Shown here one piece after another: positions 63,317-64,000 of a stretch of 64,000 nucleotides of DNA; the first letter of the stretch is position 1, and each line of letters starts with the position of its first letter. A program made the translations under genes and the position numbers. The notes under the pieces are model-generated. The model did no database searches. It saw only the letters and a program-made list of their open reading frames with translations, and was not told the origin of the DNA. Origin of the DNA: Flavobacterium proteolyticum (GTDB taxonomy: Bacteria > Bacteroidota > Bacteroidia > Flavobacteriales > Flavobacteriaceae); contig NZ_JADFTZ010000005.1 in the NCBI RefSeq assembly GCF_015223105.1, positions 124,001 through 188,000 on the forward strand, given 5' to 3'.

Positions 63317-63440
63317 AACGTTCCGGCGCTTGGCGAGGTTGCGAACTTCGGAACCGATTATTTTCTATCAAAGATAAAATTTCTTGCGAGAAATAAACAT
63401 GAATTTACTACAAAATTCGCAATCTTGCCAAACGCCTGTT
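63317..63440. repeat. Cassette site S12
   Basis: 124 bp. Left arm GGCGCTTGGCGAGGTTGCGAA (63325-63345) pairs with TTCGCAATCTTGCCAAACGCC (63416-63436) at 18 of 21 positions, the three differences being transitions. Reverse TAnnTTTG box CAAAGATA at 63369-63376. Its right tag GTTGTATGCT should recur inverted beyond the window. Confidence 0.9.
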
Positions 63441-63450
63441 GTATGCTGTA

Positions 63451-64000
63451 TTAATGTTTACAATGTTCTTCAATTCTTTCTTTTGCATATTCGGCTCCAA
63501 GTTCAAGAGCTTTTTTCCAATCTTCGCAGGCTTCTTTATTCTTTTTTAGGTTAAAATATGTATTTCCTCTATTAAAATATGCACTTTGATGATTTTCTAT
63601 ATCTAAATCTTTAAGCGATAACACTTTGTTGTAATCTTCAATTGCTCCAATATAATCCTCATTTTCATCTTTAACAGTTCCTCGATTTAAAATTGCAGAA
63701 GCAAAATCTGGTGCAAGTTCTATTGCTTTGTCATAATCTCTTAATGCAGATTTCCAAGTATATAATTCATTTTTTACTATGGCTCTTGAATAATATGCAT
63801 CAGGAGAATTTGGATTTATAGTTAAACTTAAAGACCAATAAATTAATGCAGCATTTAAGTTTCCATTTTCATAATATTCTACAGCATTGTCAAAATAATA
63901 ATCTTCTTTAGATTCACTTAAATCTGGATAAACTTGTTTTTTTGGGTCAAAAAGTCCACCATAAGCTTCTAATGTTGAATCAAATTCATAACCACGTTTA
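63451..64000 (-). CDS. Tetratricopeptide repeat protein, partial
   Basis: The C-terminal 183 codons of a TPR protein; the start lies beyond the right edge. Units include YYENGNLNAALIYWSLSLTINPNSPDAYYSRA, SALRDYDKAIELAPDFASAILNRG, GAIEDYNKVLSLKDLDIENHQSAYFNRG and a last EACEDWKKALELGAEYAKERI (each quoted from the usual TPR core). Such repeats bind other proteins. It belongs to a cassette that begins at S12 and ends 11 bases before the site core. Confidence 0.85.
   Translation of the reverse strand, partial: KRGYEFDSTLEAYGGLFDPKKQVYPDLSESKEDYYFDNAVEYYENGNLNAALIYWSLSLTINPNSPDAYYSRAIVKNELYTWKSALRDYDKAIELAPDFASAILNRGTVKDENEDYIGAIEDYNKVLSLKDLDIENHQSAYFNRGNTYFNLKKNKEACEDWKKALELGAEYAKERIEEHCKH

Larger units (their letters stand above)
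53901..64000 (-). mobile_element. Integron-like gene cassette array (right end outside the window)
   Basis: Twelve related sites, mostly 124-130 bp, alternate with short minus-strand genes. Ends of the same gene-containing unit carry matching inverted tags of about 10 bp; tags differ between units. Sites contain arms that pair with each other, and the arm sequence covaries. Gene-then-site polarity on the minus strand copies integron gene-then-attC order. No integrase is visible; if there is one, it should lie to the right of 64000. The left limit is the degenerate site at 53901, just beyond the SIMPL terminator. Confidence 0.8.

Noticed and set aside
53901..63440. CRISPR array
   Set aside because: Repeats are about 130 bp, spacers are 230 to 1900 bp and contain genes, and there are no cas genes.
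53901..63440. Simple miniature inverted-repeat transposons inserted between genes
   Set aside because: Target duplications would flank each repeat. Instead the matching tags flank each gene segment and are inverted.

Overview
The window is AT-rich and looks like a chromosome segment of a Flavobacterium-like member of the Flavobacteriaceae. Evidence: fused E1 alpha/beta 2-oxoacid dehydrogenase, PorQ and a type IX secretion (T9SS) cargo nuclease, DUF4293 beside rho with a long disordered Rho insertion, a BT_3928-type protein, TAnnTTTG promoter boxes, weak ribosome binding sites, and short CGCAAAG-type intergenic repeats.

Positions 1-53.8 kb are mainly core genes. 0-3.5 kb: the 5' part of a trp operon (trpE-G-D-C, minus strand) behind a leader peptide with three consecutive Trp codons and an intrinsic terminator, a classical attenuator. 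3.5-13 kb: fused E1, a large M1-like secreted protein, a T9SS endonuclease and a phosphoglucosamine mutase. 13-28.7 kb, mostly plus strand: AcpH-like and AlkD-like proteins, ClC channel, thioesterase, uvrA, LOG protein, M48 lipoprotein, MFS transporter, lon, porQ and cmk. 28.8-37 kb, mostly minus strand: MlaD/F/E-like lipid transport, a 46-residue membrane peptide, a TIR protein, lpd, an exporter and truA. 37-53.8 kb: phosphoesterase, DUF4293/rho, tpiA, thioredoxin-like proteins, folP, rlmH, a class V aminotransferase, an acyltransferase, a rhomboid protease and a SIMPL protein.

Positions 53.9-64.0 kb are the unusual part. Twelve related sites, most close to 130 bp, alternate with single genes that all lie on the minus strand. 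For most units the about 10 bp at the two ends of the same gene-containing segment are inverted copies of each other and differ from one unit to the next. Inside each well-preserved site, 18-21 bp arms pair with each other, and the arm sequence changes between sites while pairing is kept. This is the organisation of integron gene cassettes with attC sites, although the 7-bp core fits the classical GTTRRRY only in part and no recombinase is visible. The polarity of the array predicts that a recombinase, if present, lies to the right of the window. Many sites also carry a TAnnTTTG promoter box pointing at the next cassette gene. Cargo includes lipoproteins, a probable Imm22 immunity protein, an alpha/beta hydrolase, a TPR protein, unknowns and one cassette without a credible gene. 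The leftmost segment holds a Crp-family regulator, a perfect TGTGA-N6-TCACA palindrome, a DJ-1 family gene and a glyoxalase-fold gene.

All calls come from reading the sequence. No database or folding search was run, so family names rest on recognised motifs and gene order.
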